NCBI RefSeq assembly: GCF_900156045.1 | Contig: NZ_FTMX01000002.1 | Coordinates: forward strand, 496,001 to 560,000 | Reading direction: 5' to 3' | Length of the DNA stretch: 64,000 nt | From: Peribacillus simplex | Lineage (GTDB): Bacteria; Bacillota; Bacilli; Bacillales; DSM-1321 | In this document: in pieces, positions 53,552-62,047 of the stretch | How the letters are laid out: every line of letters starts with the position of its first letter | Numbering within the stretch: position 1 is the first letter of the stretch | Made by a program: the position numbers and the translations under genes | Notes under the pieces: model-generated | Seen by the model: the letters and a program-made list of their open reading frames with translations, nothing else | What the model was told of the DNA's origin: nothing | Database searches by the model: none

Positions 53552-53788
53552 TTGAAAAATGAAAAATCTTATTCAGAGTCAGTGAAGTCCTTATCAATGA
53601 GCGAAATGAAAAACGATGCCGTGGTTCAGGAAATGTTAATTGATATGATTATTCAGGAAGCCGTCCTTACTACCAAAAAGAATATCCTTGCAAAACAGAT
53701 CGATGAAGCCTTGGATATGAAAAACAAACCTTTATTCTTAAAACTAAGTTCTGAAATGAACGTTTTACTAAAACAGTTTGGTAATTAA
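53552..53788 (+). CDS. yhzC: IDEAL-domain protein, YhzC-like
   Basis: The protein has 78 residues from TTG at 53552, five bases after AGGGGTGG. The C-terminal part contains QIDEALDMKNKPLFLKLSSEM, the IDEAL motif that gives the family its name. The chain is helical and soluble. The role is unknown. It sits next to comK in opposite orientation, as yhzC does in B. subtilis. A longer reading from GTG at 53543 overlaps the ribosome site. Confidence 0.82.
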   Translation: MKNEKSYSESVKSLSMSEMKNDAVVQEMLIDMIIQEAVLTTKKNILAKQIDEALDMKNKPLFLKLSSEMNVLLKQFGN

Positions 53789-53816
53789 ATGAATGAATAA
53801 AAAAGCCTAATGATCA

Positions 53817-53843
53817 AAAAAGCCTCCCATATGGGAGGCTTTT
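53817..53843. terminator. Bidirectional terminator between yhzC and yitT-like gene
   Basis: AAAAGCCTCCCAT pairs with ATGGGAGGCTTTT with almost no loop, between convergent genes. Confidence 0.85.
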
Positions 53844-53853
53844 CTAATTATCA

Positions 53854-54663
53854 TCACTCTTTATGAAACATACCCATGACCTCGGAGGTTTCGGTTATAT
53901 TGACAAAAGCATTCGGATCCACTTCTTTTATCATCGTTTTTACATCGGTTAACTGATAACGAGTAATGACTGTCATCATTACTTTACTCTTTTCTCCTGA
54001 ATATGCACCTTCACCATCCATGACTGTAATTCCACGATAAAGGTTGGTGAGGAGCTTGGTTTTCATTTCGTCACTCTTTTTGGTAACGATCATCAAAGTT
54101 AATTTAATGTGATTGGAATGGATCGTATCGATCACCTTTCCTGCTGCATAAATGGAAATCAGCGTATATAATGCGGCATCCCAACCAAAGATGAAGCCTG
54201 AGATAACCACCACAACTGCATTCATCACCGAAAGCAATGTACCAAGTGGAAAATCGCTCTTCTTAGCCAATAGCATGGCAATGATATCAAAACCGCCAGA
54301 AGAACCTGAAGCACGAAAGATAATGCCTATACCGAATCCCGATATGATTCCGCCAAATAAAGAAGACAAAATCGGATCAGTGGATATTCCGTGAACTGGA
54401 ATGAGGTATAAACTGACGGATATCACGACAACTGATAATATCGTATAGGTGATAAAGCGTCTCCCTAATTTCAAGTAACCAAGAATCAGCAATGGGAGGT
54501 TCAACAGAAAATTCAATATCCCTGTGTTGACCGGGGTGATGATTCCGAACATAATCGCAAGTCCACTAAGTCCGCTGCTTAAAATTAAATGAGGTATCAA
54601 AAATAAGTTATAGGCTACTGCTACAAGCACTGAGCCCATAGTGATCAAAAGTACATTATACAT
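53854..54663 (-). CDS. Second YitT-family membrane protein
   Basis: This 269-residue paralogue of the protein at 16809 has the same plan: five or so membrane helices, an SSGGFDIIAMLLAKK loop, and the DUF2179 C-terminal domain ending VDPNAFVNITETSEVMGMF. The function is unknown. AAGGAG precedes the ATG. It forms a single-gene unit. Several copies of this family are normal in Bacillus, so it could correspond to YpjC, YqfU or YvjA, which I cannot separate here. Confidence 0.87.
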   Translation of the reverse strand: MYNVLLITMGSVLVAVAYNLFLIPHLILSSGLSGLAIMFGIITPVNTGILNFLLNLPLLILGYLKLGRRFITYTILSVVVISVSLYLIPVHGISTDPILSSLFGGIISGFGIGIIFRASGSSGGFDIIAMLLAKKSDFPLGTLLSVMNAVVVVISGFIFGWDAALYTLISIYAAGKVIDTIHSNHIKLTLMIVTKKSDEMKTKLLTNLYRGITVMDGEGAYSGEKSKVMMTVITRYQLTDVKTMIKEVDPNAFVNITETSEVMGMFHKE

Positions 54664-54784
54664 ATCCGATCTCCTTAAAACGAACTGGGAATTTAATTTA
54701 TTATAGTAGAGAACCTAAGGTTTTTAAAAATAATAGTTTTTTCTGAAAACAACTTACAAACTTACACTTTTCCGATATAGAAGA

Positions 54785-54813
54785 AAAAAGCCAGCTGGTT
54801 TTCAGCTGGCTTT
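54785..54813 (-). terminator. Terminator of M48 protease gene
   Basis: GCCAGCTG pairs with CAGCTGGC around a TTTT loop, with T's following on the minus strand. The stem touches the stop codon of the gene. Confidence 0.8.
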
Positions 54814-56078
54814 CAATCACCCTTTGTATCTGTATTTTCAACCGTTGAAATCCGCTCGAGCATGGTTGGATGGGAATACCGCAGCCACTTAACCAGGAAT
54901 GGTGGATTGACTTGACTCAAACCCGATCTCGTTAGTTCCTGGAACGTCGTGATTGCTGATTCTTTATCCCTGGTCATTTCAATGGCATAACGGTCAGCCC
55001 TTGTCTCTTGATATCTGGAAACATAATTGGACAGCGGACTCGAAGCAAAGAGCAGCACAGACGTTATCAAGAGAAATAACGGAAGAGAAGAAATGCTGTC
55101 AATAGAACGAACCTTTAATAGATGGCCCCAGCGTCTAATGATAAAATTCATGATTTTCGAGGTCAGCCACAAACCTATTAAAGTCAGTCCTAAATAACCT
55201 GCAATCCCTATATAAATATGCTTTTCCACATAATGAGCCATTTCATGTGCCATGATAAAAAGGATCTCATCTTCCTTCAGTTTGTTCAGGGTCGTATCCC
55301 AAAGGACTATTCTTGAGTTGGAGCCTATGCCGGTCACGTATGCATTCAAGGCATTTGTCTTTTCCGCCATATTTACTTCATACACATGTTCAGCAGGAAT
55401 TTCAGCCTGTGAGGCAAGTGCCAATATTTCCGTTTCCAGCTCTTTATTTTTGAGCGGATAGAACTCATTATATAGCGGATCAATCAATACAGGCTGTACA
55501 AACATCAGGAACAAGGAAAATGGAATGGACAACATCCAAGCATAGAGCCACCACTTCTTCGCACTTTTCTTCATTAACCAATACAAAACGGACACGATGA
55601 TAAACATCATCCCGAAATTCACCCAGAATTCGATGACTCCATCCTTCATCCACGAGGTGAAACTTTGTGTACTTATATGGTAACTCCTACTCATCCGATA
55701 TCCAATGAAACTGATCGGAAACAGTGCCAGGTAAGAAATAACGGAAAGCCAGAATAAGTAAATGCCCGTTCTGATCGCTTTCCATTTCGAGACTGCCATT
55801 GACGACTTTTCAAATGCTTTTGAAAAACCAAATAATAAAATGAAGAAATACAACAGCCATTCATATGGCGTGGATACGAAAAAAATAAAATTTCGCAGTC
55901 CTGAATACTCTTCGCTAAGCTTTAGTTCCCTTGCATTCAGGAATGTTGCAGGATCTGCTGCAGTTCCACGCAAAGCTTCGGGAATCGAGGTATCAGCTCC
56001 ATAAAAAATATACCAATACATCGCCGCTGCATAAAGGATATATAACAGAATCGCTCTTCCAGCCCATTTTCTAACCAT
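54813..56078 (-). CDS. yhfN: M48-family membrane zinc metalloprotease, YhfN type
   Basis: The 421-residue protein has several membrane helices in its first half and the zinc motif HEMAH (about residues 280-284) with a downstream ETRAD supplying the third ligand. The layout is that of CAAX-protease-like Ste24 enzymes. The substrate in Bacillus is not known. TTAAGGAGGGG precedes the ATG. It lies at the position of yhfN in the B. subtilis order (yhfN to yhfI). It is co-directional with lcfB and others but has its own terminator. Confidence 0.9.
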   Translation of the reverse strand: MVRKWAGRAILLYILYAAAMYWYIFYGADTSIPEALRGTAADPATFLNARELKLSEEYSGLRNFIFFVSTPYEWLLYFFILLFGFSKAFEKSSMAVSKWKAIRTGIYLFWLSVISYLALFPISFIGYRMSRSYHISTQSFTSWMKDGVIEFWVNFGMMFIIVSVLYWLMKKSAKKWWLYAWMLSIPFSLFLMFVQPVLIDPLYNEFYPLKNKELETEILALASQAEIPAEHVYEVNMAEKTNALNAYVTGIGSNSRIVLWDTTLNKLKEDEILFIMAHEMAHYVEKHIYIGIAGYLGLTLIGLWLTSKIMNFIIRRWGHLLKVRSIDSISSLPLFLLITSVLLFASSPLSNYVSRYQETRADRYAIEMTRDKESAITTFQELTRSGLSQVNPPFLVKWLRYSHPTMLERISTVENTDTKGD

Positions 56079-56537
56079 GATGCCCCTCCTTAAACGAATC
56101 TCCCTCTTAATAGTTTAATCCAAAATGGACAGGTTAGAACCGCATTTCCCTTCTATATTATTTATTCCTTTCAATCTTCATCATTTTTTTATTTGGCTGT
56201 TTTCGCATACTTTGTTGCTATTTACCAAGTAAAGCGGTGTGGTTGATTTCCCCTCCAGATGCTCGCTTTCCGCGGGGCGGGCGGTGCTCCCGCAGGAGTT
56301 TCGCACTTCCGCTCCAATCAACCTTAAATCGTTTCGTTTTAAAAACAACAATCTTTACGAAAAGAGCCTTTTATTTTTACGCAGAGATATAAAAAAAACG
56401 GAGGGCTGGGAGGTTTAAGCAACGACGAATTTATCCCTTTGCTGCCACCTAATTACTTTGATGTAATTCGTTCATCAATTTTTTTGGATTGTGAACTCGA
56501 TACAAAAGCCGACTAACGGAACGGCGGGCAAGAGTAG
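56079..56537. other. Intergenic region with extragenic repeat
   Basis: Of these 459 bases, 56241-56323 are the GC-rich repeat. The rest is AT-rich and carries the yhfN upstream region on one side and the 3' side of the response-regulator gene on the other. No ORF is supported. Confidence 0.5.
56241..56323 (-). repeat. GC-rich extragenic repeat, short form
   Basis: On the minus strand it begins GGTTGATTGGAGCGGAA, contains AAACTCCTGCGGGAGCACCG and GCGGAAAGCGAG, and ends GGGGAAATCAACC. The ends are inverted copies of each other (GGTTGATT/AATCAACC). It matches the long form at 51092-51223 in the outer blocks. Confidence 0.8.
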
Positions 56538-57206
56538 TCATCCCTTCATCCCGCTTTTTTGAAATCTATACAAAAGTGCCATAAGCTCCGGTCGATTATT
56601 AACATTCAGTTTTCTGTAAATACGGCTTATATAGTTTTTTACCGTGCCGATGGATAAAAAAAGTTTTTTTGAGATTTGCTGATTTGTTTCACCTTGGGTC
56701 AGCAGGATAAGCAGTTCATACTCGCGTTTAGAAAAGGCCCCCAATTTTTCGATTGCCTTATCCAAAGTTACTGGCGATCTTTCACCATCCTGCTGCAGCT
56801 TCTTCATTAAAAATGATTTAAATGAGGCAGGATAAACTATCTGACCGTTGGCACATTGACGGATTGCCGACAGCACATGTTTCCTTCCGCCATCCTGTAA
56901 CACATAACCTGCTGCACCATGGCATATCGCTTCGATAAGATAATGATCTTCTGAATAGGCAGTAAAAATGAGGAAAGGAGTGGATGGATATATTACCTTT
57001 AGGATTGGCATGACTTCCTGTCCATACTTTCCTGATGACCGGGCATCAATAAGAATGACATCTGGCATGACTGAAGATGTGTGATTAAAATCAAGAGGGT
57101 CCATTTCATTTCCAGTCACCCCTATGACCTTAATGTCTTCTTCTTTTTCGATGAATTCCTCATATCCTCCCTGATCACCATATATCAATAGCCTAATCGA
57201 TTTCAT
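56538..57206 (-). CDS. Orphan NarL/LuxR-family response regulator with altered receiver
   Basis: This 222-residue protein has a receiver domain (about 1-120) and a LuxR-type HTH with KLGAFSKREYELL...TNQQISKKLFLSIGTVKNYISRIYRKL. The acceptor is Asp54 (LIDARSSG), but the acidic pair near the N-terminus is reduced to Gly-Asp (IYGD), and the conserved lysine is Gln104 (GYVLQDG). Phosphorylation-driven switching may therefore be weak or absent. No histidine kinase is adjacent. ATG at 57206 follows AGGTGA. Targets are unknown. Confidence 0.85.
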   Translation of the reverse strand: MKSIRLLIYGDQGGYEEFIEKEEDIKVIGVTGNEMDPLDFNHTSSVMPDVILIDARSSGKYGQEVMPILKVIYPSTPFLIFTAYSEDHYLIEAICHGAAGYVLQDGGRKHVLSAIRQCANGQIVYPASFKSFLMKKLQQDGERSPVTLDKAIEKLGAFSKREYELLILLTQGETNQQISKKLFLSIGTVKNYISRIYRKLNVNNRPELMALLYRFQKSGMKG

Positions 57207-57361
57207 AACATCACCTGTTACTTTCATTATTTGTTATTAATCCGATAATTTTTTATAATTGCCCGCCGCGAATAGTTCTATTGGTCTATACTTTACATCA
57301 TTAATTCACCTGATAACAAATTTAAACTGTAAAATGTTTAAAAAGTGTTCCTCCTGACAGT

Positions 57362-57403
57362 AAAAGGCTATCACCCCTTTACCTTCAGGATGATAGCCTT
57401 TTT
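57362..57403. terminator. Terminator overlapping the end of the HD-domain gene
   Basis: AAAAGGCTATCA pairs with TGATAGCCTTTT. The right arm lies inside the last codons of the HD gene. T or A runs flank both sides. Confidence 0.75.
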
Positions 57404-57912
57404 CTTTGTTCCTCATCTATGAGCGTATCAAGTTTCATGATGCTCTCCTTTGCCCGGGGAAAATCAATTTTGCGATAATGGTGTTTTCCACCTTCTTCTT
57501 CATCTTTTTCGTCAGCCCATTTGACGACTTGCTGAAGCGGTGTACGAATAATATCATTTGAAGGTAAGAACGAATCGGTGTGAAATAAAATGGCGAGGGA
57601 AATGGTCTTTGCCTTTATCGGGTTTTCTCCCAAGCGGATTAACAGTTTATGTGCTCGTTCTGCACCTTTGATGGGATGAATATCATTTTGTTTATACAGA
57701 TCATAATCCCATTTACCATTGCGATACCAGGTGAAATGACCCATATCATGCAAAAGTCCAGCTTTAGCAGCAATATCAGGGTCGACATTATATTCGTTTG
57801 CTAAGTGAAACGCATGGTATGCTACCGCAATCGCATGTGCCAGACCTGAACGGTTCAAGTATTTTTGAGCAATGGGATGTGTAAAAATATCCAAAAGCTT
57901 TACATCTCTCAT
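57385..57912 (-). CDS. HD-domain phosphohydrolase-like protein
   Basis: The 175-residue soluble protein has histidines in AHAIAVAYHAFHLA (about 25-38), the His-Asp pair in GLLHDMGHF (about 52-60), and further histidines in AILFHTDSF near 110. This metal-binding HD arrangement belongs to nucleotide or phosphate-ester hydrolases. The substrate is unknown. TAAGGAGGGG precedes the ATG. It lies just after lcfB on the same strand but is separated by a terminator. Confidence 0.85.
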   Translation of the reverse strand: MRDVKLLDIFTHPIAQKYLNRSGLAHAIAVAYHAFHLANEYNVDPDIAAKAGLLHDMGHFTWYRNGKWDYDLYKQNDIHPIKGAERAHKLLIRLGENPIKAKTISLAILFHTDSFLPSNDIIRTPLQQVVKWADEKDEEEGGKHHYRKIDFPRAKESIMKLDTLIDEEQRKRLSS

Positions 57913-58033
57913 CTAACCCCTCCTTACAATTATGTGGAAATTTTTAATGACAATCATAACTCTTTTCGAAACAAGAATCAAGGTTTTAAGATGCTCCAAT
58001 ATATTTTATGCAGCCTGATACACTTTGGTTGTA

Positions 58034-58069
58034 CAAAAAAAGGATCATGCCGGTTATAGGCAATGATCC
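58034..58069 (-). terminator. Terminator of lcfB
   Basis: GGATCATTGCC and GGCATGATCC pair on the minus strand around a seven-base loop, followed by seven T's. Confidence 0.85.
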
Positions 58070-58087
58070 CTGATGATCAATGAATAT

Positions 58088-59632
58088 TCAGTTTTGCAGT
58101 ACATGATTTTTCAAGGAGCGACGTAATATTTTACCAGTCGCGTTTTTAGGAAGTTCATCCAAAAACTCGATTTTTGCCGGTACCTTATATTTGGCCAAGT
58201 GTTCCATACAATAAGCAAGCAGTTCTTCCTCCGTCAATGCATTGTTTTTCTTTACCACAAAGCATTTAACCACTTCCCCTTGATTGGGATCGGGAACGCC
58301 TATGGCTGCTGCCTCAACTACTTCAGGATGGGCATACAGAATCTCCTCCACTTCACGTGGATAGACATTATAACCACCAACGATGATAAGCTCCTTTTTA
58401 CGATCTACAATGAAAAAATAGCCTTCATCATCCATCCTCGCTAAATCGCCTGTATATAACCAGCCATTTTTCAAGGCAACGGCTGATTCTTCAGGCATTT
58501 TATAATAACCCTTCATTACATTCGGACCTCTGACAACCAACTCTCCTACCTCATTGATCGGCACTTCTTCTCCAAGCTCATTGACCACTTTGTTTTCCAC
58601 CCTAAGGATGGAGGTTCCGATGGATCCCGACTTTCTTGGACGATCCAAAGGATTGAAGCAGGTAACAGGGGATGCCTCGGATAAGCCATATCCTTCTGAA
58701 ACCCTGACATTAAATTTTCGCTCGAATGATTCAAGCAGGGACACTGGCATGGCGGATCCGCCCGATATGCATATCCGCAACGACTTCAAAACATCTTCTT
58801 TCGCCTCTGGGTATTGGAAAAGAAAGTTATACATCGTAGGCACTCCAGCAAAAACGGTTGCTTCATATTTTTTGATTTGCCTGAATATTTCCTTTGGACT
58901 GAATTGCGGGACAATTAAAAGCGTACCTCCGCTTATCAATGGGGCATTCACAACGACCGTTAAACTGAAAACATGGAACATTGGCAATGTCGTAATAACA
59001 CGGTCACTTTCCGAGATTTTTAAATATTCACCAATATCATGTGCATTGGAAAATATATTGGTATGTGTGAGCATGGCCCCCTTTGGTTTCCCCGTTGTTC
59101 CGGAAGTATAGAGTATGATTGCCGTATCCTCAGAATCCAGTTCTGGACCTTTAAAGCAGTCATCCCCCGATTCGATCATTTTTGTAAACGATTTCATTTT
59201 TGGGTAGATGTTAAATTCGCTAATATCCCCATTATCCTGCTGCGTTTCACAAATTACATATTTTTCTACGCTTGAGAGAATCGGGTTCATTTTCTCTAGT
59301 AAGGGTAAAAGCTTATCTAATGCCACAACAACCTTTACATCGCCATTATTCAGGATATAACCAATCTCGTCAGGTGTGTAAATTGGATTGACGGGAATTA
59401 CGGTCGCCCCTGCTCGCATAGCCCCATACAACGAAATGATGAAATGTGGAGAGTTGCCTAATAACAGCGCAATGTTATCACCTTTTGAAACACCAAGCCT
59501 ATGTAATTCGTCTGCGAACTTCGTAACGGCTTTATCCAATTCCCCATATGAAGTGGATTGATCCATAAAGTAATATGCTGGCTTATCCGCCTTTTTTAAA
59601 GCCATTTGATGAAGCTGTTCAGATAAATTCAT
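58088..59632 (-). CDS. lcfB: Long-chain fatty-acid-CoA ligase LcfB
   Basis: This AMP-forming ligase of 514 residues has the adenylate loop YTSGTTGKPKGA (about 174-185), YGLSEASP (about 312) and the C-terminal hinge (DRKKELIIVGGYN) with the NATGKILRR lysine motif. It activates long-chain fatty acids for beta-oxidation. A FadR operator lies 26 bases upstream of its ATG, supporting the lcfB assignment (yhfL in B. subtilis). GGGAGGGAG precedes the start. Confidence 0.92.
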   Translation of the reverse strand: MNLSEQLHQMALKKADKPAYYFMDQSTSYGELDKAVTKFADELHRLGVSKGDNIALLLGNSPHFIISLYGAMRAGATVIPVNPIYTPDEIGYILNNGDVKVVVALDKLLPLLEKMNPILSSVEKYVICETQQDNGDISEFNIYPKMKSFTKMIESGDDCFKGPELDSEDTAIILYTSGTTGKPKGAMLTHTNIFSNAHDIGEYLKISESDRVITTLPMFHVFSLTVVVNAPLISGGTLLIVPQFSPKEIFRQIKKYEATVFAGVPTMYNFLFQYPEAKEDVLKSLRICISGGSAMPVSLLESFERKFNVRVSEGYGLSEASPVTCFNPLDRPRKSGSIGTSILRVENKVVNELGEEVPINEVGELVVRGPNVMKGYYKMPEESAVALKNGWLYTGDLARMDDEGYFFIVDRKKELIIVGGYNVYPREVEEILYAHPEVVEAAAIGVPDPNQGEVVKCFVVKKNNALTEEELLAYCMEHLAKYKVPAKIEFLDELPKNATGKILRRSLKNHVLQN

Positions 59633-59657
59633 CTTTCTCCCTCCCCTGCAAATAGCA

Positions 59658-59675
59658 TGAATGAATAGTCATTCA
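59658..59675. promoter_or_regulatory. FadR operator
   Basis: TGAATGAATAGTCATTCA matches the Bacillus FadR consensus TGAATGAMTANTCATTCA at every position. It sits between the lcfB start and its expected promoter. FadR represses fatty-acid degradation genes until long-chain acyl-CoA releases it. Confidence 0.88.
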
Positions 59676-59771
59676 TTTTTATGGTGAACTAAATACATTT
59701 TTATTATATTAAAAGAAAGCTATTACAGCAACAATTTTATCCATATTCAAGCAATTACTGTCATTATTAGG

Positions 59772-59809
59772 CACAAAAGCCGTACTATTAAGTCGGGACG
59801 GCTTTTGTG
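59772..59809 (-). terminator. Terminator of lplJ
   Basis: CACAAAAGCCGT pairs perfectly with ACGGCTTTTGTG around 14 bases. The trailing T run is weak. Confidence 0.7.
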
Positions 59810-59811
59810 GC

Positions 59812-60801
59812 TTAATATATTAGTGCCAATATTTCTTCTTTCGTTACATTGCCAAAATAATGACGAACATCGATCTCATCTAGTACCCTGCTGATTGCTT
59901 CCTTTTCATAACGTATTCCAGTAAGCTTTTGTTCAATATCCGCAACCTCTCCGACCCCGAAGAAATCACCATAGATTTTACAATTTTCAATGATTCCCCT
60001 GTTCACTTCAAGGCGGATATCAACAGACCCCACAGGGAATCTATGTGAGTTTTGCAAGTTGAATTTAGGCGATTTTCCGTAATTCCATTCCCAGCTTTGA
60101 TACCTTTCTTCAGAGATTTTGTGAATTTTCTCCCAATCCGTCTCCGTTAAAACGTACTCTGTAACCTTTCCGCTATCTTTGAAAATATTTTGCAGAAGGA
60201 ATGAACGGAACTCTTCAACAGACATCGGTTCTTTTAAGAAATCAGCGATATTACCGACACGGCTTCTTATTGATTTTATCCCTTTGGACTCGATTTTATC
60301 TTTTTTCACTTTTAAAGCGGATACAATGTGATCCATTTCTGATTGAAACAGCAATGTCCCATGACTGAACATTCTGCCCTTCGTTGAAAACATCGCGTTT
60401 CCCGAGATTTTCTTTCCTTCAGCCAGAATATCGTTACGACCGCTCAATTCTGCATGTATTCCAAGTTTCTCAAGCGTTTCCACGACAGGCTGGGTGAATT
60501 TTTTGAAATTGTGGAAACTATCCCCATCGTCCCTCGTAATGAAACTGAAATTGAGATTCCCCAGGTCATGATAAACCGCTCCCCCCCCGGAAAGGCGGCG
60601 AACAACTGTAATGCCATTTCCATCTACATAATCGGCATTGATTTCTTCAATCGTATTTTGATTTCTTCCTATGATGATTGAAGGACGATTAATGTAAAAT
60701 AGAAGGTAGGTTTCATCTATATTTAAATGTTTAAGCGCATATTCTTCTATGGCCAGGTTAATTCTTGGATCTATAATTCCCTTATTATCAATAAAAAGCA
60801 C
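59812..60801 (-). CDS. lplJ: Lipoate-protein ligase LplJ
   Basis: This 329-residue ligase attaches free lipoate to the lipoyl domains of dehydrogenase complexes. The lipoyl-AMP site has RRLSGGGAVYHDLGNLN (about 77-93), and the lysine lies in GKKISGNA (about 130). The C-terminal accessory domain is present, so it is a full ligase. GTG at 60801 follows AAGGAGG. In B. subtilis lplJ (yhfJ) is next to yhfI, as here. Confidence 0.93.
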   Translation of the reverse strand: MLFIDNKGIIDPRINLAIEEYALKHLNIDETYLLFYINRPSIIIGRNQNTIEEINADYVDGNGITVVRRLSGGGAVYHDLGNLNFSFITRDDGDSFHNFKKFTQPVVETLEKLGIHAELSGRNDILAEGKKISGNAMFSTKGRMFSHGTLLFQSEMDHIVSALKVKKDKIESKGIKSIRSRVGNIADFLKEPMSVEEFRSFLLQNIFKDSGKVTEYVLTETDWEKIHKISEERYQSWEWNYGKSPKFNLQNSHRFPVGSVDIRLEVNRGIIENCKIYGDFFGVGEVADIEQKLTGIRYEKEAISRVLDEIDVRHYFGNVTKEEILALIY

Positions 60802-60842
60802 AGTTGTTCCTCCTTGTAGATTTCATATCACTGTTGTTTCAT

Positions 60843-61577
60843 TTATAGTTGGAATTCGAGATTGGTTTTTGCTACAGCTATTTCCCTTTTGAATACCTCG
60901 GATGCTTCTTCTTTCAGTTGTTCTAGATTCCCATAATGAGGGAGATGAGTTAACAGCAAAAGCTGGACGTCAGCCTTTTCCGCTAGCATGCCCGCTTCTC
61001 TTGCTGTCATATGCCCCGCCTTTGAACCATCCATATCACTGTAAAAGTTACTTTCACATAGTAAAACATTTGCGTCTTTAGCGAAATCTGCAAGCTCATC
61101 CATATATGAACTATCCCCTGTGTAAACTATCGAATGATTTTCAGCTTCAATCCTCATTGCAAAACAAGGGACTGGATGGTTTGTTTTCATGAACGTAAAT
61201 TTACACGGTCCAATGGTTAAGGGTTGATCAGCAGTGTAGGCTATCCCCTCTGTCACGTCTTTATAAGTTAACTTACCAAACTCGACTTCGTCCAAATCAT
61301 GACCATAAATAGGAATCGTCCTTTTTTCGCTGCTCAATATCTGCTGTATGAACGCAGCGTGCTGCAGGACACCAATATCCGCTACATGATCCGGATGATA
61401 GTGGGATAATACAACTGCACCAAGATCCTCCGGCTTCATATGGTTTTGCAGCTGTGATAGAACACCGCTGCCACAATCAAGCAGAATGCGAAAATCTTCA
61501 TATTCAAGCAAATAGCCGGAACTTGCCTCATTTTTAGCTGGATAACCGCCCCAGCAGCCAATTACGGTGATTTTCAT
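60843..61577 (-). CDS. yhfI: Metallo-beta-lactamase-fold hydrolase, YhfI type
   Basis: The 244-residue protein begins MKITVIGCWGGYPAKNE and has the metal motif HYHPDH at residues 59-64, then YTGDSSY and LLLTHLPHYG. It resembles RNase Z-like phosphodiesterases. ATG at 61577 follows AAAGGAGTG seven bases upstream; the longer reading to 61670 has no ribosome site. It lies 41 bases before lplJ and is divergent from yhfH, as in B. subtilis. Confidence 0.88.
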   Translation of the reverse strand: MKITVIGCWGGYPAKNEASSGYLLEYEDFRILLDCGSGVLSQLQNHMKPEDLGAVVLSHYHPDHVADIGVLQHAAFIQQILSSEKRTIPIYGHDLDEVEFGKLTYKDVTEGIAYTADQPLTIGPCKFTFMKTNHPVPCFAMRIEAENHSIVYTGDSSYMDELADFAKDANVLLCESNFYSDMDGSKAGHMTAREAGMLAEKADVQLLLLTHLPHYGNLEQLKEEASEVFKREIAVAKTNLEFQL

Positions 61578-61750
61578 GCTTAGGCACTCCTTTTTTCTCT
61601 CAATGACTTCCCCATTAATATAAACTATTCTTGCCCTTATTTCACCTTTTTTACTTATGTTATAAAACATTCATTGACATCACAAATCTGTTATAATACA
61701 ATAAAACCATAGAAAAGAGAATAATAAAATAAATTCAGGAGATGATGTTC

Positions 61751-61879
61751 ATGATTCAAAGTAGCGTTGAGTTCTTTAAAAACCTGCCTCCGAAACAATG
61801 CATGGAATGCGGAAAAAAAATCGAAGAACAGCACGAATGTTATGGAAACCACTGTGATCATTGCCTTTCTGGAGAGTAG
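61751..61879 (+). CDS. yhfH: YhfH-like zinc-ribbon microprotein (42 aa)
   Basis: ATG at 61751 lies nine bases after AGGAG. The 42-residue product starts MIQSSVEFFKNLPPKQC and has two CxxC pairs (CMEC and CDHC) plus one more Cys, a likely zinc ribbon. It sits beside yhfI in opposite orientation, as yhfH does in B. subtilis. The function is unknown. ATGs at 61742 and 61745 are in the same frame but too close to the ribosome site. Confidence 0.82.
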   Translation: MIQSSVEFFKNLPPKQCMECGKKIEEQHECYGNHCDHCLSGE

Positions 61880-61965
61880 TATTCTTGTGTTCCACCATCC
61901 GCTTCCCAAATAGCAGGATGAATTTATATAAGATTCAGTTTCGCAGCTGAAAAACGTCCCCAATA

Positions 61966-62003
61966 AAAAGAAGAGATACCGCTCATCGGTATCTCTTCTT
62001 TTT
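61966..62003. terminator. Terminator between yhfH and yhgD
   Basis: AAAAGAAGAGATACC pairs with GGTATCTCTTCTTTT and is flanked by A's and T's, serving convergent genes. Confidence 0.85.
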
Positions 62004-62047
62004 ATTGTTATTGGAATTCATTGCTTTTCAGCAAAAAAATAGAATTA

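Noticed and set aside
61674..61697. TTGACA and TATAAT upstream of yhfH
   Set aside because: They are only 12 bases apart, too close to act together as a SigA promoter; one of them may belong to another, unseen pair.
61691..61963. 90-codon open frame on the minus strand opposite yhfH
   Set aside because: It is antisense to a recognised small gene with a good ribosome site and has no start signal or family resemblance.
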